Positions 29,623-41,528 of a stretch of 64,000 nucleotides of DNA are shown here, one piece after another. A program made the translations under genes and the position numbers. The notes beneath the pieces are model-generated. The model made no database searches. It had not been told where the DNA came from and saw only the letters and a list, made by a program, of their open reading frames with translations. Position 1 is the stretch's first letter. Every line of letters begins with the position of its first letter. The DNA is from an uncultured Alteromonadaceae bacterium (GTDB lineage: Bacteria; Pseudomonadota; Gammaproteobacteria; Enterobacterales; Alteromonadaceae), in contig CANMXU010000008.1 of assembly GCA_947501935.1 (NCBI GenBank), positions 1 through 64,000 on the forward strand, in the 5' to 3' direction.

Positions 29623-30126
29623 TTAAAGTTGAACGCTTGCCATGCCTCGTAATATTCGGTCAACGGCTGAAAGGCGCATTTCACTGAGCATCAATGAAAG
29701 CTCTCGGCTTTTAGCTAAAGCGACGTTTGGGTCGTCTTGATAGTCACGATTTAGTTCGAATACAAAGTCTTGCGGCTCTTTATTTTCCATACGAATTTGA
29801 TAGCGAACGGTGTAAATTAACTCGTATTCAGCTACTTGCCCGTTTGGAAATAAAGACAAGGTGCGGCGATCTAAACTGTCTTTAAGAATACGTATTTCTG
29901 CTTTACCTACTTGGTAATGAGGTAAAACATTAACGTTATTCATTTTTAAATGCTTTTTAAATAATCTGGTTAATTCACCGTGTTGATCAACCGAGCTAAC
30001 ATAAAGAGTTTGCAGCTCTGGCGCTAATAAATAATCACCACGCAGCTTAAAACCACAACTGGTTAATAAACTTACTACCAGCACAAGGCTGGTAGCTAAT
30101 TTTATTTGCGTCAAAAATTGTTTCAT
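29623..30126 (-). CDS. lptE: LPS-assembly lipoprotein LptE
   Basis: 167 residues. A lipoprotein signal with lipobox LLTSC (Cys 24) is followed by GFKLRGDYLLAPELQTLYV, the typical LptE start. LptE plugs the LptD barrel at the outer membrane and helps deliver lipopolysaccharide to the surface. The gene is 31 bases after leuS and 26 bases before holA, the conserved order. Confidence 0.94.
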   Translation of the reverse strand: MKQFLTQIKLATSLVLVVSLLTSCGFKLRGDYLLAPELQTLYVSSVDQHGELTRLFKKHLKMNNVNVLPHYQVGKAEIRILKDSLDRRTLSLFPNGQVAEYELIYTVRYQIRMENKEPQDFVFELNRDYQDDPNVALAKSRELSLMLSEMRLSAVDRILRGMASVQL

Positions 30127-30156
30127 AAATACTCTTTATGGCTAAGCGGCTTTAGC

Positions 30157-32754
<2,598 letters not shown>

Positions 32755-32927
32755 TTAATATAGGGAGGCCAACTGGTATTTAGAACTAATACGTTATTGT
32801 ATTAGCACGACCATGGGCGTATTAAAAATATCCCCATAGAATACCTTATCTGAGTAACCATCGACAAGTTTAATCAAAGAGAAGCAGCTAATTAATCTAA
32901 TCTGCGCGCTATGTTCGATTATGCTTT

Positions 32928-32936
32928 TGCTATACT
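32928..32936 (+). promoter_or_regulatory. Extended -10 promoter for ybeL
   Basis: TGCTATACT is a good extended -10 element about 55 bases before the ATG. AAGGAG stands before the start codon. It resembles the elements before sixA and cspA. Confidence 0.5.
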
Positions 32937-32991
32937 GAAATTATTAGCGCTTATTCTTAATTGCTAAACAGTGTAAACAAGGAGTGTCGTT

Positions 32992-33516
32992 ATGGTTAAG
33001 CAAGCCCCTGATGTTAACGAAAGTGTTGAAAAAAATATTGAAAAGAACATTGAAAAAATCTACGACAAGCTTGAATTGTGGTTAAGCGATGTAACTTCTC
33101 ACGAATTAACTAATGTTATTGAAGTTGTCGAGCAAACCAAAAAATATGCGTTGGCTGCTGAGGCGCTTTCGGAAGAAAAAGTGAGCCAGTTTATTCAAAA
33201 TTTTCGTTACGACTTAAAAGAGTTTTATCAACTCAATCAAAAACAAGCGCAACACTCGCTTTATTTAGGGCTGATTAACGAAACCTTTTGGCAAAATTTG
33301 GCCAAGGTAACCGATCAGTCGCAAGTTGAATGGGCTGAATTGTGTGATGACTTTGAACACCAAGGTGATTATCGCTGTGGTGACATTATTGGTTTTGGTG
33401 AACTAAAATGTAATAACTGCCAACAAACCATGGCGATTAGTCATCTAACCACGGTAAGTGAGTGTTTACATTGTGGTGGAAGTGAATTTACTCGTTTGGC
33501 TTATAAAGATGAGTAG
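32992..33516 (+). CDS. ybeL: YbeL-family zinc-ribbon protein (DUF1451)
   Basis: 174 residues. The N-terminal two-thirds is helical and charged (EKNIEKNIEKIYDKLE); the C-terminal end is a zinc ribbon with two CxxC pairs (KCNNCQQ and ECLHCGG). E. coli ybeL lies near leuS too. The role is not established. The ribosome site (AAGGAG) is strong. Confidence 0.9.
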   Translation: MVKQAPDVNESVEKNIEKNIEKIYDKLELWLSDVTSHELTNVIEVVEQTKKYALAAEALSEEKVSQFIQNFRYDLKEFYQLNQKQAQHSLYLGLINETFWQNLAKVTDQSQVEWAELCDDFEHQGDYRCGDIIGFGELKCNNCQQTMAISHLTTVSECLHCGGSEFTRLAYKDE

Positions 33517-33683
33517 TTAATTTCGAAGATAAACTTTTATTTATCTATTAAAACTTTTTTATAAAATTCTATGAGTTTTTTTGCTTATTGCTGATGCGAA
33601 AGAGTACACTGAGATTAATTGAGATTTTAATCTTATTCTAAATTGAATTGCTTGTTTTTTAAGCATTAATAGTGAGTTCTTGC

Positions 33684-36074
33684 ATGACAAAAACCGTTGA
33701 AACACTTCGTCTTAATCCTAATCAATTAACATCTAATCTTAGCAAGTCGCTATTTGAACATAGCCTATTAGCTGATGGCGAAAAACAAGCTTTTATTGGT
33801 CATGAACGTGCCAAAGAAGCGCTTGATTTTGGCTTGTCGATGGATGCACCCGGCTTTAATATTTTTGCTATGGGCGAACACGGCACCGGGCGTCAAACAC
33901 TGATAAAACAAATTTTAACGGAAAAAGCCAAAGCACAGGAAACACCTGCTGAATGGTGTTACATCAATAACTTTGATGATAACCACGCCCCTTTTAAACT
34001 CTATGTTAGCCCTGGCGATGGCAAATTATTAATTGCCCGCATTAATACTTTTATAGATGACTTACTTAACCTGTTTCCTGAAATTTTTGATAATGCTAGC
34101 TACCAACGACAGAAAACGGCTATTGATCGTGCCTTTAATCAAAAATACGACCAAGCTATTTCTATCGTTGAAGAAACCGCGCTTAAAAATAGTGTCGTGC
34201 TTTATGAAGAAAGTGGAGAAGTTGGCTTTTCACCTTTGGTTGACGGCAAACCATTAAATGATAAAGAATTCGCTAATTTAGAAGAAAACAAACGCAGTGA
34301 ATTTTATCAGCTGTTATCAGAGCTTGAAGACTTGCTCTCTGAGCAATTAATCGAATTACCGTTATGGAAAAGAGCGTCTTCGGTTAAGCTGAAAAAGTTA
34401 AAAATAGATACTGCCGAGCAAAGTATTAAGCCTTTTATTAAAGAGCTTGAACATGAGTTTGCGGCCAACTTAGGGGTATTAAAATATTTATCTACGGTAA
34501 AAGCCCATATTGTTGATGCTGTATTAGAAATTCTTGCCGATGAAAGCAATGAAAGCCCGAACGATAAAGAAAATAGAAAATTAATGGTTGAGCGCTTTTT
34601 ACCAAATTTATTAATTGAAAGGGAAAAAGATGCTGGTGCGCCAGTGGTATATGAGCAAAACCCGACCTATCAAAACTTGTTTGGTCATGTGGACTTTGCC
34701 AGTTTTCAAGGTAGTGTTTATACCAGTTATCGGCTGATCAGACCGGGCGCTTTACACAAAGCTAACGGCGGTTATTTACTGTTAGATGTTGAAAAGCTAT
34801 TACAGCAACCAATGGTGTGGTCGCGCTTAAAGTTAGCACTTAAAACTCAACAAGTGAGCATAGAAAACCCTTATTCAGAATATTCTCAGCCGGGTGCTTA
34901 TAGCTTACAGCCAGAACAAATACCGTTGAACGTTAAGGTGATATTACTGGGTGATCCGGAAATTTATTATACCTTGCAAGATTACGATCAAGAATTTACT
35001 GAGTTGTTTAGAGTGCTGGCTGACTTTGATCGTCACTTAACAAAAAATGAAACAAATTTAATCGCTTACGCCAATTTAATTCGTCAACGGGCTTATCAAA
35101 ATAATTACCCTGAAGTTACTGAAGAAGCGATTGTGGAATTAGTACGTTATGCGCTACGCCGCGCTGAACATCAACAAAAAATTTCCGCCAATATTGTGCA
35201 AGTGAACGACTTATTAGATGAAGCACAATATTTATGGAAAAAAGCATCGGGTGAAGGAAAGTTAACGGCTGAATTTATTCGTGCCGCACATGCTGCTAAA
35301 CAGCGAAGAACTGGGCGCTTAAGTGAAACTTGGCATAGTGAGATAACTGAGCGCCAAGTGTTGATAGATACTCAAGGTAAAAATATTGGTAAGGTAAATG
35401 GCTTAACTGTGCTTGAAATAGGAGATAGCGTTTTTGGTACACCTGCGCGAATTTCTGCCACCGTTTATGCCGGTAGCGAAGGCGTTACTGATATTGAAAG
35501 GGAAGTTGACTTAGGTAAGTCTATTCACTCAAAAGGGGTGTTATTGCTTACTGGTTATTTAGGTCATAAATATGGTCAAAGTTTTCCGGTAACTATATCA
35601 GCAAATATTGCAATAGAACAAAGTTACGGACATATCGACGGAGATAGCGCGTCAATGGCCGAACTTTGTGCACTTATATCTGCCGTCACCAATTTACCTA
35701 TTGACCAAAGTATAGCGATAACGGGTTCGATAAATCAACATGGTGAAGTGCAGTCTATTGGCGGTGTAAATGAAAAAATTGAAGGTTTTTACCGTTTGTG
35801 TAAAGACAATGGACTAACTGGTCAGCAAGGGGTAATTATTCCTGCTACCAATGTCGTTAACCTAATGCTTTCCGCTGAAGTGATTGAAGCGGTTGAACAA
35901 GGAAAGTTTTCTATTTTCGCCGTTGAAGATATTGATCAATCGCTAGAAATATTAATGGCAGAGCAAGCTGGAGAGCTTAGTAGTACTGGGCGTTATCCGC
36001 GTAAATCTATACATGGCTTGGCACTTGATAAACTATCTGCTTTTGAGAACTTGTTAAATGGTAGTGATGAATAG
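33684..36074 (+). CDS. Lon-like AAA protease (YcbZ/LonB-type family)
   Basis: 796 residues with the ATG at 33684; a GTG four codons earlier is in frame but less likely. The ATPase domain has a degenerate Walker A (GEHGTGRQTL) and an insert, as in the YcbZ group. The C-terminal Lon protease domain has the Ser-Lys pair: Ser in DGDSAS at about 655 and Lys in GGVNEKIEGF at about 698, 43 residues apart as in Lon. It lacks the Lon N-terminal substrate domain. There is no membrane segment, unlike archaeal LonB. Substrates are unknown. It is transcribed alone and ends in a strong terminator. Confidence 0.9.
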   Translation: MTKTVETLRLNPNQLTSNLSKSLFEHSLLADGEKQAFIGHERAKEALDFGLSMDAPGFNIFAMGEHGTGRQTLIKQILTEKAKAQETPAEWCYINNFDDNHAPFKLYVSPGDGKLLIARINTFIDDLLNLFPEIFDNASYQRQKTAIDRAFNQKYDQAISIVEETALKNSVVLYEESGEVGFSPLVDGKPLNDKEFANLEENKRSEFYQLLSELEDLLSEQLIELPLWKRASSVKLKKLKIDTAEQSIKPFIKELEHEFAANLGVLKYLSTVKAHIVDAVLEILADESNESPNDKENRKLMVERFLPNLLIEREKDAGAPVVYEQNPTYQNLFGHVDFASFQGSVYTSYRLIRPGALHKANGGYLLLDVEKLLQQPMVWSRLKLALKTQQVSIENPYSEYSQPGAYSLQPEQIPLNVKVILLGDPEIYYTLQDYDQEFTELFRVLADFDRHLTKNETNLIAYANLIRQRAYQNNYPEVTEEAIVELVRYALRRAEHQQKISANIVQVNDLLDEAQYLWKKASGEGKLTAEFIRAAHAAKQRRTGRLSETWHSEITERQVLIDTQGKNIGKVNGLTVLEIGDSVFGTPARISATVYAGSEGVTDIEREVDLGKSIHSKGVLLLTGYLGHKYGQSFPVTISANIAIEQSYGHIDGDSASMAELCALISAVTNLPIDQSIAITGSINQHGEVQSIGGVNEKIEGFYRLCKDNGLTGQQGVIIPATNVVNLMLSAEVIEAVEQGKFSIFAVEDIDQSLEILMAEQAGELSSTGRYPRKSIHGLALDKLSAFENLLNGSDE

Positions 36075-36135
36075 CGCTTAAACCTTTCAAGGTCAGTCAC
36101 TTTCTTCGTAGCTAATATCATAGCTAACTTAATAT

Positions 36136-36167
36136 ACGGCTTTTACTTTTAGTAAAAGCCGTTTTTG
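36136..36167 (+). terminator. Strong terminator after the Lon-like gene
   Basis: ACGGCTTTTAC pairs fully with GTAAAAGCCGT across a five-base loop and is followed by TTTTT. Confidence 0.9.
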
Positions 36168-36218
36168 TATTTAAAGGTGTGAGCTGAGCTTCTTATAATA
36201 TTTATACTTGTCTGTTTT

Positions 36219-36247
36219 TTGTGCATTGTTAAATTCTTTTCTATACT
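36219..36247 (+). promoter_or_regulatory. Candidate promoter far upstream of nuoA
   Basis: TTGTGC (36219-36224) and TATACT (36242-36247) have a 17-base gap. Transcription would begin near 36254, leaving about 347 bases before nuoA. Nearer candidates in 36478-36590 are weak, so this may be the nuo promoter or that of a separate small RNA. Confidence 0.4.
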
Positions 36248-36600
36248 CAATTTGAAAGCTTCACGGATTATTAGAGGTATGGAATAAGAATAATAATAAC
36301 GATTAATTTAACAATTGCGGCTGTTGCTAGAGTATATATTAACTCTTAAATCTGCGCATTCTCATCACTTCTGCTCGTTCGAGCACTGTTGTCATCCTTT
36401 GCAGATGTCTTAATTATTCTCGTGCTATTAAAAAGTAAAGTTATTGAAAATTAAAAGAAAATGTTTATTTTCGAAAAGTTGAACTATGCTTGTTTTAGTA
36501 AGAACTAGAATATTAAGTTTTACTTTTGATTCGTTTAAAATTTGCTTTATTAACGGATGCACGCTTTTGATTTTCATGAACTTTTCGCGAGGATTAACGC
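36248..36600 (+). other. Long non-coding leader region of the nuo operon
   Basis: No convincing gene lies here. It is AT-rich and holds a possible folded element: ATCTGC (36350-36355) can pair with GCAGAT (36401-36406), enclosing a hairpin TGCTC/GAGCA (36372-36376 and 36381-36385). The two short frames that can be drawn across 36428-36710 lack any sign of being real. The nuoA ribosome site (GAGGA) is at its end. Confidence 0.5.
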
Positions 36601-37071
36601 TTGTCTCAACAACTAGCAGAAATTTGGCCAATAGCGGCTTACTTCCTTATTTTAATAGGCTTGCTTATTTTTATGATGGTGCTGTCTTTTGTCTTAGGGC
36701 CAAAAACTAATTCGCGTGCTAAAAATACGCCATACGAGTCGGGGGTTATCTCAGTTAACGACAATAAAACCCGCTTTAGTAATCACTTTTTTTTGTACGC
36801 AATATTCTTTGTTATTTTCGATTTAGAAACTATTTACTTATTTGCTTGGGTGATCGCGTTCGAACAAGTGGGCTGGGCAGGCTTTATTGAAGCCACTATT
36901 TTTATTGTTATTTTACTGGTGGCACTGGTGTATATATGGCGAATTGGTGCGTTAGACCTTAAACAGCGCCATCAACCGTTTCGACAACAACAGCTGCAAC
37001 GCCAGCAATTAAGCCAAACTTCAAACTATCATCACCCACACAGTCACTCACCAGAAAAATCGAGGCATTAG
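36601..37071 (+). CDS. nuoA: NADH dehydrogenase I subunit A
   Basis: 156 residues with three membrane helices (about 12-35, 65-88 and 97-117). The conserved loop NTPYESGV and the acidic [14 protein letters not shown] helix are typical. It is part of the membrane arm near the quinone site of complex I. The start is TTG, with GAGGA eight bases upstream. A Gln/His-rich tail of about 35 residues extends beyond the usual end. It is the first gene of the operon; nuoB follows after two bases. Confidence 0.95.
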   Translation: MSQQLAEIWPIAAYFLILIGLLIFMMVLSFVLGPKTNSRAKNTPYESGVISVNDNKTRFSNHFFLYAIFFVIFDLETIYLFAWVIAFEQVGWAGFIEATIFIVILLVALVYIWRIGALDLKQRHQPFRQQQLQRQQLSQTSNYHHPHSHSPEKSRH

Positions 37072-37073
37072 TT

Positions 37074-37712
37074 ATGCAATGGTCATTAACCAAAGCCAAG
37101 CTTGATGAACAAATGAGCATGTCTAAGCAAGAAATTGAGCAAGAGCTTAATCGAAATGTTTTTATGGCAAAGCTTGACGATATGATCAATTGGGGCCGGA
37201 AAAACTCCATTTGGCCATTCAATTTTGGTTTAAGTTGCTGTTATGTGGAAATGGCCACCAGCTTTACTTCCCGTCATGATATTGCCCGCTTCGGTGCTGA
37301 AGTGATCAGAGCAACGCCAAGGCAAGCTGATTTAATGGTGATTTCTGGTACTTGTTTTCGCAAAATGGCGCCAGTAGTACAGCACTTATATGAGCAACTA
37401 CTTGAGCCGCGCTGGATCATTTCCATGGGCGCTTGTGCCAATTCTGGCGGCATGTACGACATTTACAGTGTTGTACAAGGCGTTGATAAATTTATTCCTG
37501 TTGATGTTTATGTGCCGGGCTGTCCGCCAAGACCTGAAGCCTTATTAGAAGCGTTATTACTTCTACAAAATTCAATCGAACATCAACCTCGGCCATTAAG
37601 TTGGGTGGTAGGAGAGCAAACGGTTTCATCAATTAAAAAGCCTTCACTGCGTGATATTAAAAATGAGCAGCGCATTAATGTGACTAATCTTGATTCACCC
37701 GATTCGTGTTAA
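37074..37712 (+). CDS. nuoB: NADH dehydrogenase I subunit B
   Basis: 212 residues. It holds Fe-S cluster N2, the last carrier before quinone. The ligands are visible: the double Cys in GLSCCYVEM, the Cys in GTCFRKM and the Cys in PGCPPRPE. It lies in the connecting module between the two arms. The N-terminal ~30 residues are an added helical segment. It ends 13 bases before nuoCD. Confidence 0.96.
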   Translation: MQWSLTKAKLDEQMSMSKQEIEQELNRNVFMAKLDDMINWGRKNSIWPFNFGLSCCYVEMATSFTSRHDIARFGAEVIRATPRQADLMVISGTCFRKMAPVVQHLYEQLLEPRWIISMGACANSGGMYDIYSVVQGVDKFIPVDVYVPGCPPRPEALLEALLLLQNSIEHQPRPLSWVVGEQTVSSIKKPSLRDIKNEQRINVTNLDSPDSC

Positions 37713-37725
37713 TTGAGTCGCTAAT

Positions 37726-39537
37726 ATGAATACTACTTCTACCAATAAAATTAACTTAACGGCCAGTAAAAGTTGGCAAGCAAATAAAGCTGTGCCGATT
37801 TTAGATGAAATTTTAGCGCTGGCGCCTGACTTGTCCTTATTCCCCTGCCAGAGTATTGAAAATATTGTCGATGATATTGACAGTTTTTGGCTGGATAAAT
37901 CGCAATTATGCAAGTTAATGCAAGTATTAAAAGTTGATTTAGCCAAGCCGTTTGATATGTGTTTCGACTTAACCGCCATTGATGAAACTGAGCGCCAGCA
38001 TAAGGGCGATAATCTTAGTGATTTTACCATCAGTTACCACTTACGCTCTCACGAACGTAATCAAGATATACGAATAAAAGTTGCGCTTAATAACAAGAAT
38101 AAAACCTTGCCCAGCGTGACTCGCTTTTATGCAAATGCTAATTGGTACGAACGAGAAGTGTGGGATATGTTTGGTATTGTCTTTGAACAACATCCCTATT
38201 TAACGCGTATTTTAATGCCGAATACTTGGCAAGGCCACCCGTTATTAAAAACGCATCCAGCACGCGCAACCGAAATGCCAGCCTTTACCCTTCCTCCATA
38301 TCAGCAAGATATAGAGCAACAAGCTCTGCAATTTCATCCTGAAAAATGGGGCATGCAACGCCAAGGTAAAAACAACGATTTTATGTTTTTAAACTTGGGA
38401 CCTAATCACCCCAGTGTACATGGTGCGTTTCGCATCGTTTTACAAATGGACGGTGAAGAAATTGTTGATTGTGTGCCTGATATTGGCTACCACCATCGTG
38501 GCGCTGAAAAAATGGGAGAACGGCAATCATGGCATAGCTATATTCCCTATACTGATCGTATCGACTACCTTGGCGGGGTAATGAATAACTTCCCCTATGT
38601 TATGGCAGTTGAAAAACTTGCTGGTATAACGGTGCCTGATCGGGCCAAGATGATCCGTATTATGACTTCGGAAATGTTTCGCATTTTATCTCATCTACTT
38701 TTTTACGGCACATTTGCCCAAGATATTGGTGCACTCTCACCGATTTTTTATATGTTTATCGACCGAGAAAAACTGTTTGGCATAATCGAAGCCTTTACTG
38801 GCGCGCGCATGCATCCTAGCTGGTTTCGTATTGGCGGTGTCGCCCAAGACTTACCTAAAGGCTGGGATAAATTGGTTCGTGATTATGTAAATTACTTACC
38901 TAAGCGTTTAGATGAATACGAAAAAATGGTGATGCAAAACTCCATTTTAAAACAACGCACTGTAGGAATTGGCGCTTATTCAAGTCAAGAAGCATTGGAG
39001 TGGGGCGTTACTGGCCCTGGTTTAAGAGCCACTGGTTATTCATGGGATGTTCGAAAACAGCGCCCATATGGCGGTTATGATCAATTTGATTTTGAAGTGC
39101 CGCTTGGCCATAACGGCGATTGTTACGACCGTTGCCGAGTTCGGGTAGAAGAAATGCGTCAAAGTATTCGTATTATTGAGCAATGCTTAAATAATATGCC
39201 TGAAGGGCCTTACAAAGCTGAGCACCCGCAAACTACACCGCCAGATAAAGCGAAAACCATGCAAGACATCGACAGCCTTATTCCACACTTTGTTAATGTT
39301 TCCTGGGGGCCGGTAATTCCTGCTGGAGAAGTGTCTGTTGAAGTGGAAGCGACCAAAGGCATCATGGCTTACCACTTAATTAGTGATGGTAATACCATGA
39401 GCTATCGCACCCGTATTCGTACGCCAAGTTTTGCCCATTTACAAATGCTGCCGTTGCTCAGTAAAGGGCAAATGGTTGCTGACTTAATTGCCACCTTAGG
39501 CAGTGTTGATTACGTCATGGCTGACGTGGATAGATAA
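37726..39537 (+). CDS. nuoCD: Fused NADH dehydrogenase I subunits C and D
   Basis: 603 residues. The C-part covers about 1-190 ([26 protein letters not shown]) and the D-part about 210-603 ([23 protein letters not shown], the [10 protein letters not shown] quinone-site loop, and [15 protein letters not shown]). A single unbroken frame shows that the fusion is genuine, as in E. coli. D shapes the quinone pocket with NuoB. A gap of 103 bases to nuoE follows, the largest in the operon. Confidence 0.96.
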   Translation: MNTTSTNKINLTASKSWQANKAVPILDEILALAPDLSLFPCQSIENIVDDIDSFWLDKSQLCKLMQVLKVDLAKPFDMCFDLTAIDETERQHKGDNLSDFTISYHLRSHERNQDIRIKVALNNKNKTLPSVTRFYANANWYEREVWDMFGIVFEQHPYLTRILMPNTWQGHPLLKTHPARATEMPAFTLPPYQQDIEQQALQFHPEKWGMQRQGKNNDFMFLNLGPNHPSVHGAFRIVLQMDGEEIVDCVPDIGYHHRGAEKMGERQSWHSYIPYTDRIDYLGGVMNNFPYVMAVEKLAGITVPDRAKMIRIMTSEMFRILSHLLFYGTFAQDIGALSPIFYMFIDREKLFGIIEAFTGARMHPSWFRIGGVAQDLPKGWDKLVRDYVNYLPKRLDEYEKMVMQNSILKQRTVGIGAYSSQEALEWGVTGPGLRATGYSWDVRKQRPYGGYDQFDFEVPLGHNGDCYDRCRVRVEEMRQSIRIIEQCLNNMPEGPYKAEHPQTTPPDKAKTMQDIDSLIPHFVNVSWGPVIPAGEVSVEVEATKGIMAYHLISDGNTMSYRTRIRTPSFAHLQMLPLLSKGQMVADLIATLGSVDYVMADVDR

Positions 39538-39640
39538 AAACAGACAGATAAAAATAGATAAAGAATGATGAGTATATTTATCAAGTAGAAATTTAGGCTG
39601 TTGCTGTAGCCGTTTAACAATAATAACTAAGAGTTCAATT

Positions 39641-40228
39641 ATGCAAATAATAGCAACGATTCAACGTGATTATCGTGACTATCTCAGCGAAACCGAAATT
39701 GCTGAGATCGAGCACGAGGCTAGCTGCCTTGAAACGCGAGAAGCGGCGGGTATTGACGCCTTGAAAATCGTACAAGCACATCGTGGCTGGATAAGCGATG
39801 AAAGTTTAGCCGCAATTGCGCAATTACTTGGTATTTCTACTGCACAACTTGAAGGTGTCGCCACTTTTTATAACCTCATTTATCGTCAACCGGTTGGCCA
39901 TTATGTTATTCATATTTGTGACAGTATCGGCTGTCATTTAAGTGGTTATGATGAAGTACTTGCCAGCATTAAAAATCACTTAGCTATCGATTATGGGCAA
40001 ACCACTGAAGATGGCATGTTTACCTTATTATCAAATGTTTGCTTAGGGGCTTGTGACAAAGCGCCAGTAATGAAAATAGGCCAACAAGACTATCCCCATT
40101 TAACCGCTGAAAATGTGGTTATTATTTTAGATGAGCTTTTAAACAATGCATTAGCCAACACTTTAGCTGACTCATTGCCTGATTCATTACCTAGGAATAG
40201 TGCTGAGCAGGAGCTTGATCATGACTGA
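39641..40228 (+). CDS. nuoE: NADH dehydrogenase I subunit E
   Basis: 195 residues with the thioredoxin-like fold that holds the 2Fe-2S cluster N1a. Its ligands are CX4C (CDSIGC) and CX3C (CLGAC). It acts in the NADH-input module with NuoF and NuoG. An extra tail of about 25 residues rich in Ala, Leu and Asp (NNALANTLADSLPDSLP) follows the domain. The last eight bases overlap the nuoF start. Confidence 0.95.
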   Translation: MQIIATIQRDYRDYLSETEIAEIEHEASCLETREAAGIDALKIVQAHRGWISDESLAAIAQLLGISTAQLEGVATFYNLIYRQPVGHYVIHICDSIGCHLSGYDEVLASIKNHLAIDYGQTTEDGMFTLLSNVCLGACDKAPVMKIGQQDYPHLTAENVVIILDELLNNALANTLADSLPDSLPRNSAEQELDHD

Positions 40229-41525
40229 AGCGACCTTAAAGCCATTAACCTATTTAGTGAATACTGCCAAGCCACTTGCTATTGATGACTATATTCATGC
40301 TGGCGGCTACCAAGGTGCGGCCAAAGCATTACACCAATGCACGCCAGCACAAGTGCTTGATATTGTGAAAGACTCTAGTTTGAAAGGGCGGGGAGGAGCT
40401 GGTTTTCCAACAGGAGTTAAGTGGAGTTTTGTGCCGATGTTTGCCGCTGATGACCCTAAAGCGCCAGATAATAAATACTTAGTATGCAATGCCGATGAAA
40501 TGGAACCGGGTACCTTTAAAGATCGATTATTACTTGAGGGTGTGCCTCATCAATTAATTGAAGCTATGATCATCGCAGCCTATACCATAGGTGCTAATAA
40601 AGCTTTTATCTTCTTGCGCGGCGAATACCATTTAGCGGCTAAACGATTACAACAAGCTATTGATGAAGCTTATCAAAGCAATTGGCTTGGCAGTAATATT
40701 CAAAGCAGCAATTATCAACTCGACTTACATGTTCATACCAGTGCGGGGCGTTATATTTGTGGCGAAGAAACTGCATTAATAAATGCCTTAGAAGGTAAGC
40801 GCGCTAACCCCAGAGCCAAGCCGCCTTTTCCACAAGTGGCGGGATTATTTGGCAAACCTACTATCGTTAATAACGTAGAAACCTTAAGTAATTTACCTCA
40901 TATTCTTAAACATGGCGTTGATTGGTTTAAACAAGTAGCGCCAGAAAGTGATGCAGGTACTAAAATTTATGGTGCCTGCGGGCGAGTAAATACCCCCGGT
41001 TTATGGGAGTTACCAATGGGCGCGACCATTCGAGAAGTTTTGTATGAACACGCAGGTGGTATGAAAGATGGCCTTAAATTAAAAGGTTTGTTGCCGGGCG
41101 GCGCATCAACAGATTTTCTGTTACCAGAGCATTTAGATACGCCAATGGATTATGACTCTATTGCAAAAGCTGGCAGCCGTTTAGGTACTGGCGGTTTAAT
41201 TGTACTAGACGATCATAATTGTCCAGTTGCTATGGTACTTAATTTATTAAAATTTTTTGCACAAGAATCCTGTGGTTGGTGTACTCCATGTCGTGATGGT
41301 ACGCCGTGGGCGGTGGAAATATTATCGCGAATTGAGCATGGGCAAGGCCGTTTAGCTGATCTTGATAGCTTGGCTCAGCTTTGTGACTTTATGTGGATTG
41401 GCAAAACTCATTGTGCATTAGCTCCGGGGGCGGTTGAGCCGTTAAAAAGCGCGCTTAAATATTTTCATGATGAATTTGAACAACATATTGATAACGGCTG
41501 CTGCCCTTATAAAGGGAGTCATTAA
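40221..41525 (+). CDS. nuoF: NADH dehydrogenase I subunit F
   Basis: 434 residues with the ATG at 40221, chosen for its AGGAG seven bases upstream and because upstream sequence lies in nuoE. It binds NADH and FMN (GRGGAGFPTG, NADEMEPGTFKDR) and cluster N3 (ESCGWCTPCRDG and the later Cys in KTHCALAPGA). It is the electron entry point of complex I. Its stop is three bases before nuoG. Confidence 0.96.
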   Translation: MTEATLKPLTYLVNTAKPLAIDDYIHAGGYQGAAKALHQCTPAQVLDIVKDSSLKGRGGAGFPTGVKWSFVPMFAADDPKAPDNKYLVCNADEMEPGTFKDRLLLEGVPHQLIEAMIIAAYTIGANKAFIFLRGEYHLAAKRLQQAIDEAYQSNWLGSNIQSSNYQLDLHVHTSAGRYICGEETALINALEGKRANPRAKPPFPQVAGLFGKPTIVNNVETLSNLPHILKHGVDWFKQVAPESDAGTKIYGACGRVNTPGLWELPMGATIREVLYEHAGGMKDGLKLKGLLPGGASTDFLLPEHLDTPMDYDSIAKAGSRLGTGGLIVLDDHNCPVAMVLNLLKFFAQESCGWCTPCRDGTPWAVEILSRIEHGQGRLADLDSLAQLCDFMWIGKTHCALAPGAVEPLKSALKYFHDEFEQHIDNGCCPYKGSH

Positions 41526-41528
41526 CTT

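Noticed and set aside
37726..39537. Possible frameshift joining nuoC and nuoD
   Set aside because: A single clean frame covers both; fused nuoCD is normal in gammaproteobacteria such as E. coli.
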